Shown here: positions 25,880-34,438 of the stretch, one piece after another | Position numbering within the stretch: position 1 is the first letter of the stretch | Layout of the letters: each line of letters begins with the position of its first letter | DNA from: Oscillospiraceae bacterium | Lineage (GTDB): Bacteria > Bacillota > Clostridia > Saccharofermentanales > Saccharofermentanaceae | Direction of reading: 5' to 3' | Assembly (NCBI GenBank): GCA_902775565.1 | Contig: CACYMP010000013.1 | Location: forward strand, 88,979 to 152,978 | Length of the DNA stretch: 64,000 nucleotides | The notes under the pieces: generated by a model | What the model was told of the DNA's origin: nothing | The model's database searches: none | The model's input: only the letters and a program-made list of their open reading frames with translations | Position numbers and translations under genes: made by a program

Positions 25880-26539
25880 ATGTTTTGCATTAAATGCGGA
25901 AATCAGTTAAATGAAGGCTCTGCGTTCTGTACCAACTGCGGTACTCCGACCGGAACTGCACCTCAAGCACCTCAGAATCCGCAGGCGCAGCAGGCACCGC
26001 AGGGCGGAACTTCTGTAAATGTTACTTATGACAGTTCTTCGCAGCAGGTTATTCCTTATGTGCCTCCGGTTATTGAGAACGGAAACATCATTATTCCTGT
26101 ACATAGACGTTACAGGATCTTTTGTCCTGACTGCGGTCATGTGACAGACAGTATCAAGAAAGACAATTCTGCCGGTTATCCTTGCCCCGTATGCGGTAAG
26201 GCTTATGCATATGCAGGGCAATTGCTGCTATATAGGATACCGAGTTTTTATCCTCTTCATACCATACATAAGACCATGGTCATGATAGACGGCAGGGAGT
26301 ATGGGGAACTTGTTGACAGAGATCCTGTCAGAGTAATGATGGTTCCGGGTACGCATACGGTCACCATCGGCGGTTATGGTATACACCGTCCTCAGCAGTA
26401 TCAGATCACCGTGACACCTGAATACAATACATTTGCTTTTAAATTCCAACTGATCTATACAGGGCCGTTTACTTATCCGGGCAAGGGTACATCCAATGAG
26501 TTCAAGCCTTGCGCTCCTGAAGAGATACCAAACATCTGA
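25880..26539 (+). CDS. Double zinc-ribbon protein with a PEGA-like domain
   Basis: About 219 residues. ATG 25880 has the GGGGGG ribosome binding site at a usable distance; an in-frame ATG at 25874 touches the site. The protein has an N-terminal zinc ribbon (CIKCGN...CTNCGT), a Pro/Gln/Ala linker, a second ribbon near residues 80-105 (CPDCGH...CPVCGK) and a beta-rich C-terminus with PGTHTVTIGGYG, like PEGA domains. No membrane helix is visible. The function is unknown. Confidence 0.75.
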   Translation: MFCIKCGNQLNEGSAFCTNCGTPTGTAPQAPQNPQAQQAPQGGTSVNVTYDSSSQQVIPYVPPVIENGNIIIPVHRRYRIFCPDCGHVTDSIKKDNSAGYPCPVCGKAYAYAGQLLLYRIPSFYPLHTIHKTMVMIDGREYGELVDRDPVRVMMVPGTHTVTIGGYGIHRPQQYQITVTPEYNTFAFKFQLIYTGPFTYPGKGTSNEFKPCAPEEIPNI

Positions 26540-26559
26540 TAAATTCATGAATTGTCACA

Positions 26560-26596
26560 AATAAGGTTGTTCGATTATGCGGACAACCTTATTTTT
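26560..26596 (+). terminator. Terminator after the zinc-ribbon gene
   Basis: AATAAGGTTGT pairs with ACAACCTTATT, followed by TTT. Confidence 0.85.
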
Positions 26597-26632
26597 CATA
26601 GATTTTAGGCTTGAAGGATATTGAAATCTTTG

Positions 26633-26641
26633 TGTTATAAT
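26633..26641 (+). promoter_or_regulatory. Extended -10 promoter of the topoisomerase operon
   Basis: TGT-TATAAT at 26633-26641, with a weak TTGAAG 19 bases upstream of TATAAT. The 46-base leader holds GCGAGGGATCAGGG before the ATG at 26688. Confidence 0.5.
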
Positions 26642-26687
26642 CGATTCAGCATTAAATAATTAATAAAAAGCGAGGGATCAGGGCGAT

Positions 26688-28682
26688 ATGCCGAGTAAGA
26701 AGGATTACGGCAATGAGAGCATTTCGATGCTCAAGGGCGCTGACCGTGTCAGACTCAGACCGGCCGTTATTTTCGGATCAGACAATCTTGAAGGATGCAT
26801 TCATTCCTTTTTCGAGATCCTGTCCAATTCGATCGATGAAGCGCGTGAAGGATACGGAGACAAGATAATCGTTACGAGATTTGCGGACGGTACTATCGAG
26901 GTCGAAGATTTCGGCCGTGGTATTCCGCTTGACTATAACGCGAAGGAAGGCCGTTATAACTGGGAGCTCGTTTATTGTGAGCTTTATGCGGGCGGCAAAT
27001 ACAATAACAACAGTTCGGGTGATTATGAGTTCTCGTTGGGACTTAATGGTCTCGGCGCATGCGCTACTCAGTACGCTTCTGAATTCTTCGATGTTACCGT
27101 TTTCCGTGACAAGCAGAAGTATACGATGTCTTTTGCAAAGGGCTGCCCCGTAACGGATCTTATTACAGAGCCTTACAGATACTTGAGAACAGGTACAATC
27201 CAGCGCTGGAAGCCCGATACGGAGGTCTTTACCGAGACGATAATCCCTCTTGAAGTATTCAAGGATATCATCAAGCGCCAGTCCGTTATCAACAGCGGTA
27301 TCGAATTTGTCCTCAAGGATAACGAGAGCGGTGAAGAATTCTCATATATATATCCCGACGGTATCAAGGGATATGTTGATGAATTAAGTGACATGAAGGG
27401 CTTTACCGATACATATACGTTCTCCGGTGAAGGCAGGGGCCGTGATAAGGAAGACCGTGATGAGTATAAGGTAAGAGCTGAAGTGGCTTTCTGCTTCAAT
27501 AATGAAGTTAACGCTTTGGAGTATTTCCATAACTCGAGCTTCCTTGAACACGGCGGATCTCCGGATAAGGCAGTCAGGAATGCTTTCGTTGCCGAGATCG
27601 ATAAGCAGATCAAGCTTAAAGAGAAATATAAGGCCAATGAATCCAAGATCACGTTCCAGGATATTGCGGATTCGCTGATCCTTGTTACCAATACGTTCTC
27701 AACACAGACTTCATATGAGAACCAGACGAAGAAGGCCATCAACAATAAGTTTATACAGGACTTCATGACCCAGCTCATCAGGGATAACCTTGAGATCTGG
27801 TTTATCGAGAATAAGGATTTTGCAGCGAAGACGATCGAGCAGATCCTTATCAATAAGCGTGCACGTGAGAATGCCGAGAAGGCTAAGGTCAATATCAAGA
27901 AGACGCTCATGGGCAAGGTCGATATCAACAACAGGATCAAGAAGTTTGTAGACTGCAGAACAAAGGATGTTGCAAAGCGCGAGCTCTACATCGTTGAGGG
28001 TGATTCGGCTTTGGGTTCCGTTAAGCTCGGCCGTGATGCCGAATTCCAGGCAGTCATGCCGGTCAGAGGTAAGATCTTAAACTGCCTCAAGGCTGATTAC
28101 GCTACGATATTCAAGAGCGAGATCATTACGGATCTTCTCAAGGTATTAGGATGCGGAGTCGAGATCAAGAATAAGCACACCAAGGATATGAGCGCTTTCA
28201 ATCTTGATGACCTCAGGTGGAACAAGATCATAATCTGTACAGATGCCGACGTCGACGGTTTCCAGATCAGAACTCTCATCCTCGCTATGCTCTACAGACT
28301 GACTCCCACACTGATCGAGAAGGGCTATGTGTATGTTGCAGAGTCACCTCTTTTCGAGATCACATACAGGCCCAAGGGAAAGAACGCGCAGGAAGAGACA
28401 TATTTCGCATTCAACGAGAAGGAGAAGGCTGAGATTCTTGCCAAGGTCGATCCTAAGCTGTGCACCATACAGAGGTCGAAAGGTTTGGGTGAGAACGAAC
28501 CTGAGATGATGTGGAAGACGACCATGAATCCGAAGTCCAGAAGACTCATCAAGGCATGTCCTGAAGATGCACAGAGGACTGCTGAAGTCTTTGATCTGCT
28601 CTTGGGCGACAACCTCGCAGGAAGAAAACTCCATATCGAGATGGACGGTAAGAAATACCTCGATATGCTTGATTTAGGGTGA
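26688..28682 (+). CDS. Type II topoisomerase subunit B, divergent (GyrB/ParE-like)
   Basis: 664 residues. The ATPase domain is recognisable (EILSNSIDEAREG near 44-56, VEDFGRGIPLD near 71, GLNGLGACATQ near 118), as is the TOPRIM domain (EGDSALG near 437, TDADVDGFQIRTL near 518). The usual forms are EGDSAGG and DADVDGSHIRT, and the usual RKRPGMYIG is RLRPAVIFG here, so this is a divergent second set rather than the housekeeping gyrase. It works with the next gene as an A2B2 enzyme that passes DNA through DNA using ATP. The A subunit begins six bases after the stop. Confidence 0.9.
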   Translation: MPSKKDYGNESISMLKGADRVRLRPAVIFGSDNLEGCIHSFFEILSNSIDEAREGYGDKIIVTRFADGTIEVEDFGRGIPLDYNAKEGRYNWELVYCELYAGGKYNNNSSGDYEFSLGLNGLGACATQYASEFFDVTVFRDKQKYTMSFAKGCPVTDLITEPYRYLRTGTIQRWKPDTEVFTETIIPLEVFKDIIKRQSVINSGIEFVLKDNESGEEFSYIYPDGIKGYVDELSDMKGFTDTYTFSGEGRGRDKEDRDEYKVRAEVAFCFNNEVNALEYFHNSSFLEHGGSPDKAVRNAFVAEIDKQIKLKEKYKANESKITFQDIADSLILVTNTFSTQTSYENQTKKAINNKFIQDFMTQLIRDNLEIWFIENKDFAAKTIEQILINKRARENAEKAKVNIKKTLMGKVDINNRIKKFVDCRTKDVAKRELYIVEGDSALGSVKLGRDAEFQAVMPVRGKILNCLKADYATIFKSEIITDLLKVLGCGVEIKNKHTKDMSAFNLDDLRWNKIIICTDADVDGFQIRTLILAMLYRLTPTLIEKGYVYVAESPLFEITYRPKGKNAQEETYFAFNEKEKAEILAKVDPKLCTIQRSKGLGENEPEMMWKTTMNPKSRRLIKACPEDAQRTAEVFDLLLGDNLAGRKLHIEMDGKKYLDMLDLG

Positions 28683-28687
28683 TATAA

Positions 28688-30949
28688 ATGGCACGTAAGA
28701 GAAAAGACGATATCAATTCAGATTCCTTAAAGAGCAGGCTTACTGACAGTAATGCAAAGGACATGCCGGCAGTAGACCAGCCGATTACAGACATGCTCGA
28801 GATCAACTATATGCCGTATGCAATGAGTGTCATTGTATCGCGTGCGATTCCTGAGATCGACGGTTTTAAGCCTTCACACAGAAAGCTTCTCTATACCATG
28901 TATAAGATGGGACTTTTGGGCGGCAACAGGACCAAGTCCGCAAATGTCGTCGGTCAGACCATGAAGCTCAATCCTCACGGAGACCAGGCCATCTACGATA
29001 CGATGGTAAGACTTACCAGAGGCAACGGTTCATTGCTTCATCCGTTTGTCGATTCCAAGGGTAACTTCGGTAAGCAGTATTCGAGGGACATGCAGTGCGC
29101 TGCTCCGCGTTATACCGAAGTCAGGCTTGAGAAGATCTGCGAAGAGATCTTCAAGGGTATTGATAAAGATGCCGTTGACATGGTCGATAACTACGACGGT
29201 ACTCTTAAGGAACCGACTCTGCTTCCCACGACATTCCCTGCGGTTCTCGTTAACGCAAACCAGGGTATCGCCGTCGGTATGGCTTCCAATATCTGTTCGT
29301 TTAATCTGGCTGAAGTATGCGCAGCTACCGAAGCATACATGAAAGATCCGGCATGCGATCTTTTGGAGATCATGCCCGCGCCTGACTTTTCGGGTGGTGG
29401 AAAGATCCTTTACGACAAGGAGCAGATGAGAGCCATCTACGACAGCGGCAAGGGAACTTTCTCCGTCAGGGCGAAATACAGAGTCGATAAGTCCAATAAC
29501 CTGATCGAGATCACCGAGATACCTTATTCCACAAGCGTTGAGGCGATTATCGACAATATTGCGGATCTGGTTAAGAGCGGTAAGGCAAGAGAGATCGCTG
29601 ACATCAGAGACGAGACAGACCTTGACGGTCTTAAGATCACTATCGACTGCAAGAGGGGAACTGACCACGAGCAGCTGATGACAAAGCTCTTCAGATTTAC
29701 AAAGCTCGAAGATACTTTCTCATGCAACTTCAATATCCTGATCGACGGCACTCCGAGAGTTATGGGCATTTCCCAGATCATCGACGAGTGGCTTAAGTGG
29801 AGAAGAAGCTGCGTTTGCAGAGAGCTGCAGTTCAATCTCGATAAGATGAAGAAGAGACTTCATCTTTTGGACGGTCTTGCCGTTATCCTTTTGGACATCG
29901 ATAAGGCAATAAAGATCATCAGAGAGACGGAACTTGAAGCTGATGTTATCCCTAACCTCATGAGCGGCTTTGGGATCGATGAGGAGCAGGCTGAATATGT
30001 TGCAGAGATCAAGCTCCGCAACATCAACAAGCAGTATATCCTTAACAGGATCGCCGACAGAGACAAGCTCAAGGCTGATATCGCAGATACAGAGGATATC
30101 CTGGGAAGCCCCAGGAGGATCAACGGCCTTATAGTCAAGACACTCAGGGAAGTAGCCGAGAAATACGGACAGCCCAGAAAGTCGGAGATCGTCATGGCGG
30201 AAGAGACAGAGACATTTGCCGAATCAGCTGTTATCCCCGATTACAGGCTGCATCTCATGCTCACACGTCACGGTTATCTTAAGAAGCATACCATGAAGTC
30301 GCTGCAGAGCGCGGGTGAGCTTAAGACAAAAGATGATGACGAGATCTTCATGGGCTTTGAGTGCGAGAACAGATCCGATCTCCTTATCTTTACGGATAAA
30401 TGCAATCTCTATAAGACGCACGTTTACGATATCACTGATACCAAGCCGGGCGATCTCGGACATTTCCTTTCGTCCGAACTTGAGATGGAAGACGGCGAGA
30501 GACCTGTGTTTATGATCTCTACGACGGATTATAAGGGCATCCTCTTTATCGCGTTTGAGAACGGTAAAGCGGCCAGATTCCCGATCAGCACATACGAGAC
30601 TAAGCAGAACCGCAAAAAGCTCGTAAACGCTTTCTATGACGGTAGCAAGGCCGTCGGATTCAAGTTCCTTGCAGAAGATCAGGATCCGGATATGGTTGCG
30701 ACGAGCAGCATCGACAAGGCTGTCGTGTTCAAGTGTTCTCTCGTACCTTTGAAGACAACGAGAACAACGCAGGGTGTACAGCTCCTTATTTCGAAGAAGG
30801 GATCTGTCTTAAGAAGCCTGTCGCTGCTTGAAGAGGTTCCGGTTGAAGATCCCGAGTATTACAGGATACGTAAGCTTCCGGCGATCGGATATTACATAAG
30901 GGAGAAGTCCCTCGAGGCAAAGCAGATTAGCTTTGATGATCTGAAGTGA
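28688..30949 (+). CDS. Type II topoisomerase subunit A, divergent (GyrA/ParC-like)
   Basis: 753 residues. The DNA breakage-reunion domain includes AIPEIDGFKPSHRKLLYTMY near 53-72 and the catalytic Tyr142 in APRYTE. A coiled coil follows near 370-470. The C-terminus has only weak pinwheel-like blades (VFKCSLVPLKTTRTTQGVQL near 690) and no typical GyrA box, which favours a decatenase or relaxing role over negative supercoiling; that is inference. The stop overlaps the next gene by four bases (GTGA), so all three genes are coupled. Confidence 0.9.
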   Translation: MARKRKDDINSDSLKSRLTDSNAKDMPAVDQPITDMLEINYMPYAMSVIVSRAIPEIDGFKPSHRKLLYTMYKMGLLGGNRTKSANVVGQTMKLNPHGDQAIYDTMVRLTRGNGSLLHPFVDSKGNFGKQYSRDMQCAAPRYTEVRLEKICEEIFKGIDKDAVDMVDNYDGTLKEPTLLPTTFPAVLVNANQGIAVGMASNICSFNLAEVCAATEAYMKDPACDLLEIMPAPDFSGGGKILYDKEQMRAIYDSGKGTFSVRAKYRVDKSNNLIEITEIPYSTSVEAIIDNIADLVKSGKAREIADIRDETDLDGLKITIDCKRGTDHEQLMTKLFRFTKLEDTFSCNFNILIDGTPRVMGISQIIDEWLKWRRSCVCRELQFNLDKMKKRLHLLDGLAVILLDIDKAIKIIRETELEADVIPNLMSGFGIDEEQAEYVAEIKLRNINKQYILNRIADRDKLKADIADTEDILGSPRRINGLIVKTLREVAEKYGQPRKSEIVMAEETETFAESAVIPDYRLHLMLTRHGYLKKHTMKSLQSAGELKTKDDDEIFMGFECENRSDLLIFTDKCNLYKTHVYDITDTKPGDLGHFLSSELEMEDGERPVFMISTTDYKGILFIAFENGKAARFPISTYETKQNRKKLVNAFYDGSKAVGFKFLAEDQDPDMVATSSIDKAVVFKCSLVPLKTTRTTQGVQLLISKKGSVLRSLSLLEEVPVEDPEYYRIRKLPAIGYYIREKSLEAKQISFDDLK

Positions 30950-32844
30950 AAGGATTCTCGGCAGGATATCACATAGCAGAGACCGAAAAAGGCGGAAAGA
31001 AAGGTTTCCGCTTTGCGGCTTTTGCGTGCGGTGTGTTTCTTGCCGCACTTGTTCTGATAATGACGGTGGTTGCAAGGGAGAACGCTTATGAAGACAGAAC
31101 TATCCCTGATTTCAGCGAAGCGATCGAGAACGGCAACTATGAAGAAGCTCTTTCAATCTACAGAAACGTTCAGGATCAGGTACTGGCTTATAATCCTGAC
31201 GCCAATGACAATACTTATGATGAGAAGATCAAGCTCCTCAGCAGCATGGAAGAGATCGTCAAGACTAAGGTAGACCTTATCTGTGACAGGATCGTCACCA
31301 ACAGATATGTGCCTCAGCACAGTGATATCGATTTCCTCGATTCCATGGAGGAACTTACCGCATCAGTCGTCGCCAAACGACTGAATTCTTTGTGCGAACA
31401 GTTCCTTCTGGGTAAGATCGAGAAACCTGATGTTACCTTTGTTTTCGACCAGTTATCGCCGATAAGCAATTTCTCCGCCATCGCCGGTCCTATGAGACGA
31501 GAAGTGGATTATATCGAGACTGCGACTGGTGATGTAAGGACGGCAGAGAAAGCTCTTGCTGAAGGGGATTATGTTGAAGCCGTTCAAAGGTATCAGCTCG
31601 TTAACGGAAGATATGAAGGATATGTAGGTGAATACTCTGCGAAGAGGATCAATGAGATCAAAGCGGAGATGTACGAACCTATGATGGCAGAAGGCGAGCA
31701 TATGCTCGAAAGATACAAGTTTTATTCGGCTGAAAAGCTGTTCTCAAATCTTGCCGCGATCTTCCCGGAAGACGATAAGATCCGTTCTGATCTTCTTGCC
31801 GCAACCGGTCATACATCGAAGACCGTAGAGTGGAGAGGACATGTTGAGGTCCTTTGCGTAAGATCCCTGATTGCCAATCCCGATGCTGCTTTCGGCGTTG
31901 AGTTCGGTAAAGGCGATACAGGACTTTATCTCACGGCAAATGAGTTTACACAGATACTTGAGAGCCTTTATGCGAAGGGATATGTATTAGTCGATCCCGA
32001 GAACATGATGTCTGCTACCGATCCGGGATTCATTCTCGAACGTAACCTTACTGTTCCGGAAGGCAAGAAACCGCTTGTTATCATCATAGAGAACTTAAGC
32101 TATGATCCTACCGCATATGTCTGCGGTACATGCAGACGCCTCGTTCTGAACGATGAGAAGCAGGTCTGCGGCGAATACACGATCAAGGGCAAAGACGGAA
32201 CGGAAGATCCAGTGGTCAACAGGACCGCTGAAGCGATCGGTATATTGGATATCTTCGTAAGCAACCATCTGGATTTCACGTATGACGGTTCCAAGGGCAT
32301 CGTGTCCATAGGCGGACATGATTCATGCTTCGGCTATATCGTCAACCGTGAGCAGTTAAGGGACAGGAACAAGCAGCTTAACGCGGCAAACCTTCCCCAG
32401 GAAGAGTATACGGATGATGAGATAGAGAATAACCGTAATGCCGTCAGGAATATCGTTGAAGTCCTTAAGGATACCGGCTGGAAATTCGCATCCTGCACAT
32501 ACGGATACCTTCCAAATGCAAGGAAGACCGATCTTGCCGGAATTATGGATGACACCAACAGATGGCTTGATCAGATCGGCTCGCTTATACCGGATACACA
32601 CATGATCTCTTATCCGAGCGGTAACTATATCTACGGAACGGACGAGAAGGCCGTATTCCTTAAGAACAACGGTTTCCGTATATTCTTCGGCGCAGGCCCT
32701 AAGCCTTACCATATCTACGGTGACAACTACCTTTATTTCGACAGAACGATAATAAGCCCCAATGCTATGAAGAACTATGATTTCTCCAGGCTTTTCGACA
32801 GCGATGACATCCTGGATCCGATAAGAAAGAACAGAAAACAATAG
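30946..32844 (+). CDS. Large membrane-anchored protein with polysaccharide-deacetylase-like end
   Basis: 632 residues from GTG 30946, overlapping the topoisomerase stop. A single N-terminal membrane helix (about 22-43) anchors it outward. Residues 50-300 are helical and repeat-like (EAIENGNYEEALSIYRNV, ALAEGDYVEAVQRYQL), resembling TPR units. The last 330 residues resemble a degenerate NodB deacetylase fold: LVIIIENLSYDP near 378, SIGGHDSCFGY near 452, SYPSGNYIYGTDEKAVFLKNNG near 550. The TFDDG metal motif is absent. The role is unknown; coupling to a topoisomerase is unusual. Confidence 0.65.
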   Translation: MKGFSAGYHIAETEKGGKKGFRFAAFACGVFLAALVLIMTVVARENAYEDRTIPDFSEAIENGNYEEALSIYRNVQDQVLAYNPDANDNTYDEKIKLLSSMEEIVKTKVDLICDRIVTNRYVPQHSDIDFLDSMEELTASVVAKRLNSLCEQFLLGKIEKPDVTFVFDQLSPISNFSAIAGPMRREVDYIETATGDVRTAEKALAEGDYVEAVQRYQLVNGRYEGYVGEYSAKRINEIKAEMYEPMMAEGEHMLERYKFYSAEKLFSNLAAIFPEDDKIRSDLLAATGHTSKTVEWRGHVEVLCVRSLIANPDAAFGVEFGKGDTGLYLTANEFTQILESLYAKGYVLVDPENMMSATDPGFILERNLTVPEGKKPLVIIIENLSYDPTAYVCGTCRRLVLNDEKQVCGEYTIKGKDGTEDPVVNRTAEAIGILDIFVSNHLDFTYDGSKGIVSIGGHDSCFGYIVNREQLRDRNKQLNAANLPQEEYTDDEIENNRNAVRNIVEVLKDTGWKFASCTYGYLPNARKTDLAGIMDDTNRWLDQIGSLIPDTHMISYPSGNYIYGTDEKAVFLKNNGFRIFFGAGPKPYHIYGDNYLYFDRTIISPNAMKNYDFSRLFDSDDILDPIRKNRKQ

Positions 32845-32876
32845 CCAATATTATAATTGTGTTTCATTTAAGAAAT

Positions 32877-32904
32877 TTGACGCACATAGTCAAGATTTTA
32901 TAAT
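32877..32904 (+). promoter_or_regulatory. Promoter of the PH-domain gene
   Basis: TTGACG (32877-32882), 16-base spacer, TATAAT (32899-32904). Confidence 0.75.
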
Positions 32905-32968
32905 ATATTGATTAATAGATACGGCAGATCCGCTTTGTGCGGGCTGAAAGATGCGGAGGATATCTGTT

Positions 32969-33415
32969 ATGTCAAAAATAGACAGGCTTACCAATCTGAC
33001 TGAAAACGAAGAGATTCTTTGGCAGGACAGGAAAAGGTATTTGGGACTTCCGTTATCTTTCACGATCTATTCTTTCAGCAAGAATAAGTTCTATCTCAAG
33101 ACCGGTATCTTCAACATCAAGTCTGAAGAGATCCTGCTTTACCGTATCCTCGATATCACTTTCAAACAGTCTTTCGGCCAGAAGATCTTCGGCGTCGGTT
33201 CGGTCATCCTCAATACGGCTGATAAGACAACACCTGTCCTTGAGATCAGGAGCATCAAGACTCCCGACAGAGTACGCAAGGCTTTGAGCACGCTCGTTGA
33301 GCAACGCAGGGATGAAAAGCGCGTTACGGGTAAGGAAATGTTCGGTGCTGCCGGTGCGTTTGATAACGCAGGTGATGGTGATTTCGATTTTGACGGAGTA
33401 ATCGATCACCTTTAA
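32969..33415 (+). CDS. Bacterial PH-domain protein
   Basis: About 148 residues. ATG 32969 is preceded by GCGGAGG; the earlier in-frame ATG at 32951 lies upstream of that site. The core (about 10-115) fits a bacterial PH (bPH_2) domain: EEILWQDRKRYLGLPLSFTIYSFSKNKF, then KSEEILLYRILDITF. No membrane helix is visible, and the C-terminus is Asp/Gly-rich. Function unknown. It has its own promoter and lies 27 bases before the sirtuin gene. Confidence 0.75.
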   Translation: MSKIDRLTNLTENEEILWQDRKRYLGLPLSFTIYSFSKNKFYLKTGIFNIKSEEILLYRILDITFKQSFGQKIFGVGSVILNTADKTTPVLEIRSIKTPDRVRKALSTLVEQRRDEKRVTGKEMFGAAGAFDNAGDGDFDFDGVIDHL

Positions 33416-33442
33416 TCAGACGGTCATAGTGAGGAATACAAA

Positions 33443-34438
33443 GTGGAAACTAGGATTGACAGGCTGGGAAGCGTTAGGGAAGACAAATTAAGGCAGCTCA
33501 AGCAGCTTATCGCCGAGTCTGAATATATTGTTTTTCTCGGTGGAGCCGGTGTATCTACCGAGAGCGGTATCCCTGATTTCAGAAGCGGTACAGGTATCTA
33601 TAATTCCGACAGCGGAATGAAGTACAGACCTATCGATATCATTGCCCATGATTTTTTCATGGAGCACCCTGAAGATTTCTTCGATTTCTACAAGCGTAAG
33701 CTGATCTATCCCGATGCCAGACCAAATAAGGCTCATAAGGCTCTTGTGAGGCTTGAGAAGCAGGGCAAGCTTAAGGCTATAATCACGCAGAATATCGATA
33801 ATCTCCATCAGGAGGCAGGCAGCAAGTGCGTTATCGAGCTCCACGGATCTGTCTTCAGGAATTACTGCATGGAATGCGGTAAGAAATATGATCTTGAATA
33901 CGTTGTGGCCCAGGAAGGTGTTCCTCACTGTGAGAAGTGCGGTGGAGTGGTAAGGCCTGATATCGTTCTTTATGAGGAGAACCTCAATCACAAGGACGTT
34001 GATGATGCGATCAAAGCTATTAAGAAGTGCGATCTTCTTATCATTGCGGGCACATCGCTCACGGTTTATCCGGCTGCGACATTTGCTCAGTTCTTAAAGC
34101 ATGACAGGATCGTCATTATAAATAAGAGTTCAACTTATATGGATCTTAAGGCATTGCTCACGATCCATGACAATGTAGGCGACGTTCTCGATAACTGCGT
34201 ACCCAAGCGTGCAAGCAGAGCGAAGAACGCAGGAACCCGTTCCAAGAAGACTGCCGCTTCGAAAACAAAGACTGCGGCAAAAAAGACCACTGCCAAGAAG
34301 ACGGCAGCTAAGACCAAAACTGAAACGAAAGCAAAGACTACGGCTAAAGCTTCAACAGCCAAGACTTCAGCCAAGAAGGCACCGGCTAAGAAGCCAGCAG
34401 CAAAGCCCAAGTCTGCAGGGAAAGTGAATGACGGCTAA
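33443..34438 (+). CDS. Sir2-family NAD-dependent deacylase with histone-H1-like tail
   Basis: 331 residues from GTG 33443. The sirtuin core (about 1-250) is complete: GAGVSTESGIPDFRS near 35, the TQNIDNLH segment near 115, catalytic His in ELHGSV near 134, zinc Cys pairs CMEC and CEKC, and GTSLTVYPA near 205. It would remove acyl groups from lysines using NAD. Residues about 255-331 are an almost pure Lys/Ala/Thr tail (KKTAAKT-type repeats) like eukaryotic histone H1 or bacterial Hc1-like proteins, which would bind DNA or RNA without sequence specificity. Its stop overlaps the MutS-like gene by 11 bases. Confidence 0.92.
   Translation: METRIDRLGSVREDKLRQLKQLIAESEYIVFLGGAGVSTESGIPDFRSGTGIYNSDSGMKYRPIDIIAHDFFMEHPEDFFDFYKRKLIYPDARPNKAHKALVRLEKQGKLKAIITQNIDNLHQEAGSKCVIELHGSVFRNYCMECGKKYDLEYVVAQEGVPHCEKCGGVVRPDIVLYEENLNHKDVDDAIKAIKKCDLLIIAGTSLTVYPAATFAQFLKHDRIVIINKSSTYMDLKALLTIHDNVGDVLDNCVPKRASRAKNAGTRSKKTAASKTKTAAKKTTAKKTAAKTKTETKAKTTAKASTAKTSAKKAPAKKPAAKPKSAGKVNDG

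Noticed and set aside
34135..34427. Frames in other phases over the sirtuin tail
   Set aside because: They reflect the low-complexity Lys/Ala codons; the sirtuin frame is continuous and overlaps the next gene sensibly.
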